From assembly GCA_041658205.1 (NCBI GenBank), contig JBBAAO010000001.1, positions 2,666,001-2,730,000 of the forward strand: 64,000 nucleotides of DNA, in the 5' to 3' direction. How positions within the stretch are numbered: the stretch's first letter is position 1; every line of letters starts with the position of its first letter. The DNA comes from Bacteroidota bacterium (GTDB lineage: Bacteria > Bacteroidota > Ignavibacteria > UBA10030 > UBA8401). The translations under genes and the position numbers were made by a program. Of this stretch, positions 27,862-36,381 are shown in pieces. Under the pieces are notes generated by a model, which made no database searches, was not told where the DNA came from, and was given only the letters and a program-made list of their open reading frames with translations.

Positions 27862-28443
27862 TTAATCCATAATACCCAATTTCCTGATATCATCTCTTAT
27901 CTTAGCCGCTTTTTCGTAATCTTCTTTTTCAATTGCCTCTTTCAATGATGATTGAAGCAGTTCAAGTTTTGTCAATGGCTGTTTGATTTTCGTGGTTTCT
28001 TCTTTGAGTCCTGTTTCTTCTACTTCATCATCATCCTCGGAGACAACTCCTGCCTCGTTCAACACCTCTTCACCGACAAAGATCGGAGCTCCATATCGCA
28101 CAGCTAAAGCAATGGCATCGCTTGGACGCGAATCAACCTCCTGTGTATCACTCAAACCTTCAATAGTTAATTTTGCGTAGAATGTTCCGTCTCGAAGTTC
28201 GTTAATGCACACTTCATTTAACGACACTGCAAATGTATCTATAATATTTCTCATAAGGTCATGCGTGAGCGGTCTCGGCGGTTTCATCCCTTCCAATTCA
28301 AGCGCAATAGACTGAGCTTCAAATGCACCAATAATAATCGGCAATTTTCGTTTACCGTTCGTTTCCTTCAAGATTAATGCATACGCGCCGGCACTCGACG
28401 GACTTGTCGATAATCCGAGTATGTCAACCTGAACTTTCTCCAC
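27862..28443 (-). CDS. Bifunctional nuclease-family protein with UVR motif
   Basis: A 193-residue protein of the BFN (DUF151) family. It shows VDILGLSTSPSSAGAYALIL, LPIIIGAFEAQSIALELEG, RPLTHDLMRNII, DGTFYAKL and DSRPSDAIALAVRYGAPIFV, all typical. A C-terminal UvrB/UvrC-type helical hairpin (LQSSLKEAIEKEDYEKAAKI) extends it. Plant and bacterial members have DNase and RNase activity; in bacteria the biological role is unclear. The gene stands alone between pdxJ and etfA. Confidence 0.92.
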   Translation of the reverse strand: MEKVQVDILGLSTSPSSAGAYALILKETNGKRKLPIIIGAFEAQSIALELEGMKPPRPLTHDLMRNIIDTFAVSLNEVCINELRDGTFYAKLTIEGLSDTQEVDSRPSDAIALAVRYGAPIFVGEEVLNEAGVVSEDDDEVEETGLKEETTKIKQPLTKLELLQSSLKEAIEKEDYEKAAKIRDDIRKLGIMD

Positions 28444-28509
28444 TATGATTCTCCTTGTTTTCTCTACAGCGAGTATATCAAATTCTCAAGCGATGTGCAA
28501 TAATCTATC

Positions 28510-29484
28510 TCACTTACCGTGTAATTTCTTTACTTCTGCGGTTATTGCTGGGATAACCTCAAAAGCATCCCCAATAATACCGTAATCGGCGACAGAAAAG
28601 ATTGGTGCGTCTTTATCTTTGTTAATCGCAACAATATATTTTGATGAAGACATTCCGGCAAGATGTTGAACCGCACCGGAAATTGCGACTGCAACGTACA
28701 AGGACGGAGAAACTGTTTTCCCTGTCTGACCAACTTGTTCATCATGAGGCCTCCAACCGGCGTCTACAACGGCTCGCGATGCTCCAACAGCGGCTCCGAG
28801 CGAACCGGCAAGGTCTTCAATCATTGCAAAATTTTCAGGACCTTTTAATCCCCGTCCGCCGGAAACGATGATATCTGCTTCTGCGACATCTTTTTTTCCA
28901 TTCGCAGTTTTTACTTCTTTCACCATTGTAGAAAAATCAGCTTCGTTTAATGTAATCTTCTTATTTTCAACAACAGCCGTTGACCCATCAGAATTCCCCG
29001 CGGTAAAAATATTGGGACGTAATGAATAGACCTTGACTGCCGTTTTCACTGATACTTCAATTAAACCTTTTCCTGCATATACCGGACGTGTTGCTTTTAA
29101 TGATCCATTCTCGACCGTGAGAGCCGTGCATCCTGCCGCAAGTCCCGCGTTCAATTTTACAACAACTCTTGGCGCAACATCTTTCCCCATTTCACTTGCG
29201 GGAAGAATAATAATTTCAGCAGATTCTGAAGTTGCGACTTCTGCAATAATTTTGGCATACGCCGTAGTAGAATACAAATCCAAACGTGCATCTTCAACAG
29301 CAACAACTTTTGCTGCTCCAAATCCACCCAGCTGACCGGCAATTGATCCAACATTATTTCCAATGACTACCGCGACAACCTCACCACTCAATTGATCTGC
29401 AATGGTTTTCGCTGCTTTTACAACTTCAAACGCTGTTTTTTTGAACTGGCCGTTTCGTTGTTCTGCAAAGGCTAATATTTTCAT
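28510..29484 (-). CDS. etfA: Electron transfer flavoprotein alpha subunit
   Basis: A 324-residue EtfA. The N-terminal domain begins KILAFAEQRNGQFKKTAFEV. The C-terminal FAD domain has ADIIVSGGRGLKGPENF, ASRAVVDAGWRPHDEQVGQT and VSPSLYVAVAISGAVQHLAG, which bind the FAD. With EtfB it passes electrons from acyl-CoA dehydrogenases or similar enzymes to the quinone pool. It lies 25 bases after etfB and will be cotranscribed with it. No ETF:quinone oxidoreductase is in the window. Confidence 0.96.
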   Translation of the reverse strand: MKILAFAEQRNGQFKKTAFEVVKAAKTIADQLSGEVVAVVIGNNVGSIAGQLGGFGAAKVVAVEDARLDLYSTTAYAKIIAEVATSESAEIIILPASEMGKDVAPRVVVKLNAGLAAGCTALTVENGSLKATRPVYAGKGLIEVSVKTAVKVYSLRPNIFTAGNSDGSTAVVENKKITLNEADFSTMVKEVKTANGKKDVAEADIIVSGGRGLKGPENFAMIEDLAGSLGAAVGASRAVVDAGWRPHDEQVGQTGKTVSPSLYVAVAISGAVQHLAGMSSSKYIVAINKDKDAPIFSVADYGIIGDAFEVIPAITAEVKKLHGK

Positions 29485-29509
29485 AAATAATATTTTCTGA
29501 ATTGAATAA

Positions 29510-30256
29510 TTAAATTACTTTTGCTTCTTCACGTAACAAGCGAACTAGTTCTGCTGCAGCGGAGGCATCCGAGCCGACAATTTTCCCTTGAGCTTTTGCA
29601 GGAGGTTTGCTCATGATACCAACTTCTACGTGGGATGCGACAGCATTAGGAATTTTTTCTTCAATGGGTTTACGTTTCGCGTCCATGATACCTTTCAACG
29701 AAGGATATCGAGGTTCGTTTAATCCTTTTTGAGCGCTAATGAGCACCGGGAGTTTTGCGTGAACAATTTCATGTCCCCCCTCTATCTCACGCTCGGCTAT
29801 AACATTGCCATCCTTTATTTCTAATTTTACCACCACTGAAATCGAAGGGATATCCAGCATTTCCGCTACCAGTCCGCCGACCTGTGAATTGTCATAATCG
29901 ATCGATTGTTTACCACAGAAAATAATATCGGGACTATATTCTTTTGCATAATCTGCCAACGATCGAGCAACCGAATACGAATCACGGATAGAAGCATCTT
30001 TTAACAGCACTGCTTTATCACATCCCATTGCAAGCGACTTGCGTAATGTTTCCTTATTGGTTTCACCGCCAAGAGAAACTACTACAACTTCGCCGCCAAA
30101 CTGTTGTTTTGTTTTGAGTCCTTCTTCAACTCCAAATTCGTCGTATGGACTAAGCATAAAATTGACACCGTTCTGATCGATCAGCTTACCATCAGCACCA
30201 ACTTTCACTTTTGTTTCAGTATCCGGAACATGGTTCACAAAAACTAATATCTTCAT
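29510..30256 (-). CDS. etfB: Electron transfer flavoprotein beta subunit
   Basis: A 248-residue EtfB, beginning MKILVFVNHVPDTETKVKV, then NFMLSPYDEFGVEEGLKTK, GGEVVVVSLGG, MGCDKAVLLKD, DIIFCGKQSIDYDNSQVGGL and a late KLPVLISAQKGLNEPRYPSL. These match the AMP-binding beta subunit. It is the first gene of the etfBA pair. The subunit length and absence of a paired dehydrogenase are consistent with housekeeping ETF rather than a bifurcating set, but this is inference. Confidence 0.96.
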   Translation of the reverse strand: MKILVFVNHVPDTETKVKVGADGKLIDQNGVNFMLSPYDEFGVEEGLKTKQQFGGEVVVVSLGGETNKETLRKSLAMGCDKAVLLKDASIRDSYSVARSLADYAKEYSPDIIFCGKQSIDYDNSQVGGLVAEMLDIPSISVVVKLEIKDGNVIAEREIEGGHEIVHAKLPVLISAQKGLNEPRYPSLKGIMDAKRKPIEEKIPNAVASHVEVGIMSKPPAKAQGKIVGSDASAAAELVRLLREEAKVI

Positions 30257-30313
30257 TGATCACCTATATTTTGAAAGATTTCCAAATTTAACAGATTGTG
30301 GAGAATCTTCATA

Positions 30314-31387
30314 TCATACATATTTTTTTAGCGCGGCCACAAATGTTTTGTTTTCATTCTCCGTTCCGGCGTTTACCCGCAATGTATTCTCCAATTGAGG
30401 ATACGAACTCACATCGCGAATCAATACATTTTCAGAAAATAAATTATCAAACAATATTTGAGCATTCTTCTTGACTGTAAAGATAAGAAAATTTGTCTGC
30501 GAAGAAAAGACATTAAGTTCGTCGATAATGCTCAGTTCCCGATACAAAAAATCTTTCTGGTGTTTCACATAGTGAATTCGTTCTAAAATCAATTCACTAT
30601 TCTTCATTAATTTGATTGCCACAGATGAAGAAAAATTATTCACCGTAAATGGGATTTTCGGTTTTAATAACTCTAAACATAATGCGGGTTGAGCCAGTAA
30701 ATATCCGATGCGCAACCCAGCCAGGGAAAATGCTTTAGAAAATGTACGGAGAATGATAAGTCGATCGTAACGTTGCAACAACGGTAACACCGTGGGTAAA
30801 TCCGCAAATTCAATGTATGCTTCATCGACGAGAACAATCGCATCCGTCTCGGAAATAATCCGTTCTACTTCTTCGATTGACATCATTTGTCCGGTCGGAC
30901 TATTCGGAGAGTTCAAAATGATGAGAGAAGGTTTTTCCTCCTTTGCTGTTTCAATTATACGGTCAACATGAAATGATAAATTACTCTTTGCAGGAACACT
31001 AATCAACTGCCCTTCTAAAACATTAACGATTTTTTCATAGAGAAAAAATGTCGGCGTTGGAATTAATACTTTTGTCCCCTTTGATACAATTGCCATGAGA
31101 ACGGTATACATCAATTCATTTGATCCATTTGCCGCAATGATACTTTCCATTGGCATATTGAGATACGTTGCCAACGATGCAATCAATTCCGTTGGGAACA
31201 CATCGGGATAACGATTCCAAGGCTGTCGGATAAATTCTTCCACAAGTTCCCGTTTGATCTCTTCGGGCAAATCAAATGGATTCTCGTTTTGATTCAGTTT
31301 AATCAGGTCAGACGACAATGGTTTGCTTTTAACGGAGTACGCTTCGAGCTTTTGGATAGATGGTTTTATATGTTTCAAAAAAGTCAT
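30314..31387 (-). CDS. hisC: Histidinol-phosphate aminotransferase
   Basis: A 357-residue fold-type I PLP enzyme. It contains LIKLNQNENPFDLPEEIK, IIAANGSNELMYTVL, VLIPTPTFFLYE, LIILNSPNSPTGQMMS, VLVDEAYIEF and the PLP lysine in RTFSKAFSLAGLRIGYLL. The start overlaps the hisD stop by four bases (ATGA), so the two act together late in histidine biosynthesis. The other his genes are not in this window. Confidence 0.94.
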   Translation of the reverse strand: MTFLKHIKPSIQKLEAYSVKSKPLSSDLIKLNQNENPFDLPEEIKRELVEEFIRQPWNRYPDVFPTELIASLATYLNMPMESIIAANGSNELMYTVLMAIVSKGTKVLIPTPTFFLYEKIVNVLEGQLISVPAKSNLSFHVDRIIETAKEEKPSLIILNSPNSPTGQMMSIEEVERIISETDAIVLVDEAYIEFADLPTVLPLLQRYDRLIILRTFSKAFSLAGLRIGYLLAQPALCLELLKPKIPFTVNNFSSSVAIKLMKNSELILERIHYVKHQKDFLYRELSIIDELNVFSSQTNFLIFTVKKNAQILFDNLFSENVLIRDVSSYPQLENTLRVNAGTENENKTFVAALKKYV

Positions 31388-32670
31388 CGTTTAAAGTTTT
31401 TCCTTACTCTCAACGAAAGCGCATGAGCCGTTAATCCTTCGTGTTCGGCAAAACAAGCTGCATCTTCAGAAACTGTACTCATTCGTTTTTGCGAATATCG
31501 TATCACACTGGATTTCTTTATGAAGTCATCGACGGAAAGAGGAGAAGAAAACCTTGCTGTCCTTTCTGTCGGTAAAACGTGATTCGGCCCGGCAAAATAA
31601 TCACCGATTGCCACCGGCGAATAATTCCCTAAGAAGATGGATCCGGCATGTTTAATTTGCTTCAGCACCTTTTCATCATTGGTCGTGATAATTTCCAAAT
31701 GCTCAGGTGCGAGTTCATTTGTCACAGCGATTCCTTGTTTCAATGAAGCGACCAGATAGATTTTTCCCTGATTCCGCAGCGAGATCTCAAGAATATTTTT
31801 TCTTGGAAGTTTCTCTAGTAAACGTTTCACTTCCCTGTTCACTTTCTCAGCCAGTGAATGGCTTGGGGTGACAAGAATTGGAACTGCCCGCTCGTCATGC
31901 TCGGATTGTGCGAGAAGATCGGTTGCAATAAACGTTGGATTGGCGGAATTATCCGCAAGAATGACCACTTCACTAGGACCGGCAAAACTATCGATGCCGA
32001 CTGTTCCAAAGACTAATTTTTTCGCTGTCGCGACAAAAATGTTTCCCGGGCCGACGATTTTGTCTACGGTAGGAATTGTATCCGTACCGAACGCAAGTGC
32101 AGCTACCGCTTGAGCACCGCCAACTCGATAAACATTTCGTACTCCAAGTAATGACGCAGCAAGTAACACATCTCTATGAATATTCCCCTGCTTATCCGGC
32201 GGTGATACCAGATGAATTTCTTTTGCTCCCGCTACCTGGGCAGGAATAACATTCATCAATACCGTGGAGGGATACACTGCTTTTCCGCCAGGGACATAGA
32301 CTCCTACTTTTTCGATCGGACGGAATATTTGACGAAGCTGAGAGTTTTGTTGAACTTTCAATAAAAATGGTTTGCGAACCTGCGCTGAATGAAATTTTCT
32401 GATGTTTGCGGCTGCTTCTTTCAAAATTCTCACGAACTTCTTATCGGCATGTTTCTCTGCGGCAGCAATTTCTTTTGCGGATACGGAAATGGAATCTATT
32501 TCGATGCCATCAAACTTTTTTGTATAATTTCGTAACGCTTTATCCCCCTCTTTGCGGACTCGGCGGAGAATTTCAATAACTGTTTTTTCTATTGACGAAT
32601 CCCCTGACGGTCCCCCAACAGATTGAAAAGCATTGGCTTTCTTATTTCGAAGATCGATTATTCTTAACAT
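31384..32670 (-). CDS. hisD: Histidinol dehydrogenase
   Basis: A 428-residue HisD. Landmarks: YVPGGKAVYPSTVLMNVIPA, RVGGAQAVAALAFGTDTIP, DKIVGPGNIFVATAKKLVFG, VGIDSFAGPSEVVILAD, the DLLAQSEHDERAVP block and FLGNYSPVAIGDYFAGPNHVLPT. It oxidises histidinol to histidine with zinc and NAD. The ATG at 32670 has no evident Shine-Dalgarno sequence and sits only a few bases behind a TATATT box, so the transcript could be leaderless. Confidence 0.96.
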   Translation of the reverse strand: MLRIIDLRNKKANAFQSVGGPSGDSSIEKTVIEILRRVRKEGDKALRNYTKKFDGIEIDSISVSAKEIAAAEKHADKKFVRILKEAAANIRKFHSAQVRKPFLLKVQQNSQLRQIFRPIEKVGVYVPGGKAVYPSTVLMNVIPAQVAGAKEIHLVSPPDKQGNIHRDVLLAASLLGVRNVYRVGGAQAVAALAFGTDTIPTVDKIVGPGNIFVATAKKLVFGTVGIDSFAGPSEVVILADNSANPTFIATDLLAQSEHDERAVPILVTPSHSLAEKVNREVKRLLEKLPRKNILEISLRNQGKIYLVASLKQGIAVTNELAPEHLEIITTNDEKVLKQIKHAGSIFLGNYSPVAIGDYFAGPNHVLPTERTARFSSPLSVDDFIKKSSVIRYSQKRMSTVSEDAACFAEHEGLTAHALSLRVRKNFKR

Positions 32671-32685
32671 ATATGGTAATATAAC

Positions 32686-32716
32686 AAAAAAGGAAACCGT
32701 TTTCTTGGTTTCCTTT
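32686..32716 (-). terminator. Rho-independent terminator on the minus strand
   Basis: Minus-strand stem AAAGGAAACC / GGTTTCCTTT with an eight-base loop, followed by a T-rich tract. It lies downstream of the glutathione peroxidase gene (beyond a repeat) and just before hisD, isolating the his genes from upstream transcription. Confidence 0.75.
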
Positions 32717-32745
32717 CAATTTGTTTCTCGAAAATATCTCATCAA

Positions 32746-32839
32746 TGTCATTACGAGCACAGCGAAAAATCTTGTTCTTCATTCACGTTGGAAAACGAGA
32801 TTTCTCACTCGTCCCTTTGGGACTTCGTTCGAAATGACA
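32746..32839. repeat. Palindromic intergenic repeat (TGTCATTACGA type)
   Basis: A 94-base element with imperfect inverted ends: TGTCATTACGAGC at the left and GTTCGAAATGACA at the right, and an inner AAAAATCTTG matching CGAGATTTCT. It also contains a small CCCTTTGGG palindrome. Elements with TGTCATTGCGAGC-like ends are found in many unrelated bacterial genomes between genes. It lies between the peroxidase stop and its terminator. Confidence 0.65.
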
Positions 32840-32844
32840 ATTAA

Positions 32845-33411
32845 TTATTTCTGTGTCAGCAATTCATCGATTTTAGTAATAACCTCTTTTTCGGTCGGCT
32901 TTACTTTCGATGCAAACTTTGAAACAACATTCCCGTTTTTATCAACCAGAAACTTTGTAAAGTTCCAGGCAATTTCTTCCTTAAATTGTGTTTCCGTTGT
33001 CAGATACTTATAGAGCGGATGAATATCATCTCCTTTGACGCTGATTTTACTGAACATGGGGAATGACACACCATAATTTCTTTCGCAGAAAGTGGCAATA
33101 TCCTCATCTTTTCCCGGTTCCTGTTTTCCAAAATTGTTAGCAGGAAAGCCAATGACGACAAATCCTTTGTCTTTGTATTGTTTAAACACTGCTTCAAGAT
33201 CTTTGTATTGAGGTGTATAACCGCAAAACGATGCGGTATTGACTATCATTACCACTTTTCCCTTAAAATCAGCAAGAGATCTTTCTTTTCCTTCAAGCGT
33301 TTTCATTGTAAAACCATAAATTGGGGCGTCCATGTTCTTTGTTATCTCCTGACTTGAAAGTGTTCCAATCGCAAAAAGTGCGACAACAGTAGCCGCGATG
33401 AGTTTGTTCAT
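32845..33411 (-). CDS. Glutathione peroxidase-family protein, exported
   Basis: A 188-residue protein with a signal peptide (about 1-20, ending TLSSQE) and a thioredoxin-like GPx fold. The catalytic block is MIVNTASFCGYTPQY, so it is a cysteine, not selenocysteine, enzyme. FPANNFGKQEPG supplies the conserved Gln and WNFTKFLVDKNG the conserved Trp and Asn. Such enzymes usually reduce peroxides with thioredoxin. Export to the periplasm suggests protection of the envelope. Downstream come a palindromic repeat and a terminator. Confidence 0.92.
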   Translation of the reverse strand: MNKLIAATVVALFAIGTLSSQEITKNMDAPIYGFTMKTLEGKERSLADFKGKVVMIVNTASFCGYTPQYKDLEAVFKQYKDKGFVVIGFPANNFGKQEPGKDEDIATFCERNYGVSFPMFSKISVKGDDIHPLYKYLTTETQFKEEIAWNFTKFLVDKNGNVVSKFASKVKPTEKEVITKIDELLTQK

Positions 33412-33459
33412 TATGTTTCCCTTTGATTTTGTGTAGCAACTATAACACTAAGATGGGAA

Positions 33460-33488
33460 GAAACGTTTCATTTGGCAAGAACGTTTCT
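33460..33488. promoter_or_regulatory. Possible operator upstream of the peroxidase gene
   Basis: A perfect 10-base palindrome GAAACGTTTC (33460-33469) is followed nine bases later by AGAACGTTTCT, a near copy. It lies about 50-80 bases upstream of the peroxidase start, in the place for an operator. There is no assigned regulator. The rest of 33412-33698 holds no gene that I can support. Confidence 0.3.
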
Positions 33489-33621
33489 ATACCTTGATTA
33501 CAATATTTTATTTTGAAAGAAAGCTTTGAGGACTGTAGCAGACAGCCTCGTAAAACAATACAAGAACGATTGTGAACCGTAAAAATGATAAGCCTCAAAA
33601 CCTTAACATTTCTTACAAACG

Positions 33622-33656
33622 AAAAATCCCTGAAGTGTTTCGATTCAGGGATTTTT
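33622..33656 (-). terminator. Rho-independent terminator of ahcY
   Basis: A long stem AAAAATCCCTGAA / TTCAGGGATTTTT with a short loop lies about 45 bases beyond the ahcY stop on the minus strand, with T runs on both sides. Confidence 0.85.
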
Positions 33657-33698
33657 GTATTTCTCGATATGTCCAAAAATAGAACGATCTGGGAAATT

Positions 33699-35042
33699 TT
33701 AATAGCGATAATAATCCGGTTTATAAGGTCCTTCAACCGCAACACCGATGTATTGAGCCTGATCTTCCGAAAGTACGTCAAGTTCAACACCGATCTTCTT
33801 TAAATGCAATCGAGCAACTTTTTCATCTAAATATTTCGGGAGTGTATAGACCTTCTTCTCGTACTTATTTGAATTATTCCACAATTCAAGCTGGGCAAGC
33901 ACTTGATTGCTGAAAGAGTTCGACATCACAAACGAGGGATGCCCCATTGCGCAGCCCAGATTTACCAAACGGCCTTCAGCAAGAACAATAATGTCCTTCC
34001 CATCAATCGTATATTTATCAACCTGCGGTTTAATGGTATCTTTTGATTTTCCGTAGTTTTCATTTAGCCATGCCATATCAATCTCAATATCAAAATGGCC
34101 GATATTGCAGACGATCGCATTATGCTTCATTGCTTTGAAATGCTTTGCGGTGATGATATTTTTGTTTCCAGTAGTTGTGACGATAATGTCGGCTTCCTTC
34201 ACTGCATCATCCATCCGCTTCACTTCATAACCTTCCATCGCTGCTTGAAGAGCGCAGATCGGGTCAATCTCCGTTACAATGACACGAACTTTTGCATCGC
34301 GCAATGAATCAGCGGATCCTTTGCCTACGTCTCCAAAACCTGCAACAACAGCAACTTTACCGGCAAGCATCAAATCTGTTGCGCGGCGAATTGCATCAAC
34401 CAGTGATTCGCGGCAGCCATATTTGTTGTCGAATTTCGATTTTGTAACCGAGTCATTCACATTAATCGCAGGCATCAATAATGTTCCGTTTTTCATTCTA
34501 TCATATAAACGATGAACACCGGTTGTTGTCTCTTCAGAAAGTCCTTTTATACCAGCAGCAAGCTCGGGGTATTTATCAAATACCATGTTGGTCAAATCAC
34601 CGCCATCATCAAGAATTAAATTCAACGGTTTGCCGTCTTTAAATGCAAACAATGTCTGTTCAATACACCAATCAAATTCTTCAGCGGACATTTCTTTCCA
34701 TGCGTAGACAGGAATTCCGGCTGCAGCAATAGCGGCAGCGGCGTGATCTTGTGTTGAAAAAATATTGCAAGATGACCAAGAAACTTCCGCACCGAGATCG
34801 ATTAATGTTTCAATCAACACTGCGGTTTGAATCGTCATGTGAAGACAGCCCGCGATACGTGCGCCTTTCAAAGGATTTTTTCCTTTAAACTCTTCACGAA
34901 TCGCCATCAAGCCGGGCATTTCTGTTTCTGCCAATTTAATTTCTTTTCGTCCCCATGTTGCTAGAGACATATCCTTTACTTTATACGGAAGCGATGGCTT
35001 GGTGATCTTTTTTGCCACTGCTTCATCCATTACTGCACTCAT
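33699..35042 (-). CDS. ahcY: S-adenosylhomocysteine hydrolase
   Basis: A 447-residue AhcY. Diagnostic blocks: LKGARIAGCLHMTIQTAVLI, SSCNIFSTQDHAAAAIA, LNLILDDGGDLTNMV, PAINVNDSVTKSKFDN, VAVVAGFGDVGKGSADSL (NAD-binding), CNIGHFDIEIDMAWL and a C-terminal KYLDEKVARLHLKKIGVELD. It splits S-adenosylhomocysteine to homocysteine and adenosine, relieving product inhibition of methyltransferases. It follows metK by about 70 bases, which fits a methyl-cycle unit. I see no SAH riboswitch upstream. Confidence 0.97.
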   Translation of the reverse strand: MSAVMDEAVAKKITKPSLPYKVKDMSLATWGRKEIKLAETEMPGLMAIREEFKGKNPLKGARIAGCLHMTIQTAVLIETLIDLGAEVSWSSCNIFSTQDHAAAAIAAAGIPVYAWKEMSAEEFDWCIEQTLFAFKDGKPLNLILDDGGDLTNMVFDKYPELAAGIKGLSEETTTGVHRLYDRMKNGTLLMPAINVNDSVTKSKFDNKYGCRESLVDAIRRATDLMLAGKVAVVAGFGDVGKGSADSLRDAKVRVIVTEIDPICALQAAMEGYEVKRMDDAVKEADIIVTTTGNKNIITAKHFKAMKHNAIVCNIGHFDIEIDMAWLNENYGKSKDTIKPQVDKYTIDGKDIIVLAEGRLVNLGCAMGHPSFVMSNSFSNQVLAQLELWNNSNKYEKKVYTLPKYLDEKVARLHLKKIGVELDVLSEDQAQYIGVAVEGPYKPDYYRY

Positions 35043-35114
35043 TGTAGCTCCTTTAATTATGAATATAACCTTACGGGGTTAGTTGATTAATCAGTGATTC
35101 ATCACCACTAAAAT

Positions 35115-36251
35115 TTATTTTGCTGCTTTTTTCAATGTTGAGACAAGATCTAATTGTTCCCATGAAAATTCATTCCGTCCGAAATGTCCATAGGCAGCAG
35201 ATTTTTTGTAGACCGGGCGCAACAAGTTCAAACGTTTGATGATACCACGTGGTGTCATATCAACATTCTTTACTAGGATCTTTGATATTTCAGAATCCGG
35301 CATAACGCCTGTTCCGAATGTTTGGACATAAATTGAAACCGGTTCTGCCACACCGATTGCATAAGCAACCTGAATCTGACATTCTTCGGCAAGTCCTGCT
35401 GCAACAACGTTCTTTGCAAGATGGCGTGTTGCGTACGCAGCGCTTCGGTCAACTTTGGACGGATCTTTTCCTGAAAATGCTCCGCCTCCGTGGGGTGCGC
35501 GTCCGCCGTAGGTATCAACAATAATCTTACGACCAGTTAATCCGCTGTCTCCATGCGGTCCGCCGATAACAAAATTACCGGTCGGATTCACATAATATTT
35601 TGTCTTTTTATCAAGAAAGCGCGCAGGAATCACTTTCTTAATAACATTATTAATCACATCATCTTTAATCTTCTTTTGCGAAACAGTCGGGTCATGTTGT
35701 GTGGAGATAACAACGGCATCCACTCGGATCGGCTTGCGTCCATCATACTCAATTGTTACTTGAGATTTTGCATCGGGACGAAGATACGGCATTAACTTCG
35801 AATTCTTTTTGCGAATGTCTGCGAGTTTTTTTACGAGTTGGTGAGCATACATGATTGCTGCAGGCATCAATTCAGGCGTTTCGTTGTTAGCATAACCAAA
35901 CATCATTCCCTGATCGCCTGCGCCGCCAGTGTTTACACCCATAGCAATATCAGCAGATTGCGAATGAATAGCGTTGAGAATACCGCATGATTCAGCATCG
36001 AATTTGTATTCTGCTTTTGTATATCCTATTTCTTTAATTGTTCCACGAACAACTTCATGAATATCAATATAGGCATTCGTCGTCACTTCACCGGCAACAA
36101 TCACTTGTCCAGTGGTAACCATTGTTTCGCACGCAACGCGTGAATATTTATCCTGAGCAAGCAAAGCATCAAGAATTGCATCGGAAATTTGATCCGCAAC
36201 TTTATCGGGATGTCCTTCGGAAACCGACTCTGATGTAAAAAGATAACGCAT
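35115..36251 (-). CDS. metK: S-adenosylmethionine synthetase
   Basis: A 378-residue MetK with FTSESVSEGHPDKVADQISDA (first 20: ATP/Met site), VTTGQVIVAGEVTT, GAGDQGMMFGYA, the phosphate-binding FVIGGPHGDSGLTGRK and GGGAFSGKDPSKVDRSAAY. It makes SAM from methionine and ATP. With ahcY next door it feeds the methyltransferases in the polysaccharide cluster and elsewhere. The 130-base upstream gap shows no SAM riboswitch that I recognise. Confidence 0.97.
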   Translation of the reverse strand: MRYLFTSESVSEGHPDKVADQISDAILDALLAQDKYSRVACETMVTTGQVIVAGEVTTNAYIDIHEVVRGTIKEIGYTKAEYKFDAESCGILNAIHSQSADIAMGVNTGGAGDQGMMFGYANNETPELMPAAIMYAHQLVKKLADIRKKNSKLMPYLRPDAKSQVTIEYDGRKPIRVDAVVISTQHDPTVSQKKIKDDVINNVIKKVIPARFLDKKTKYYVNPTGNFVIGGPHGDSGLTGRKIIVDTYGGRAPHGGGAFSGKDPSKVDRSAAYATRHLAKNVVAAGLAEECQIQVAYAIGVAEPVSIYVQTFGTGVMPDSEISKILVKNVDMTPRGIIKRLNLLRPVYKKSAAYGHFGRNEFSWEQLDLVSTLKKAAK

Positions 36252-36381
36252 GAAAATTTGACTCCTGTTATTATGATTAAATGAATAAATTCTGATATTA
36301 ATTTGTTAAAAAATAATTGATTGTAAATCCTAAATATCAAAACACAAATTACAACCGATAGAAATTTGAAAATAAACTACT

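Noticed and set aside
33440..33790. Minus-strand open frame of 116 codons.
   Set aside because: It overlaps the ahcY terminator and the 3' end of ahcY in another frame.
36252..36381. SAM riboswitch before metK.
   Set aside because: The 130-base AT-rich leader shows none of the conserved core helices that I can recognise.
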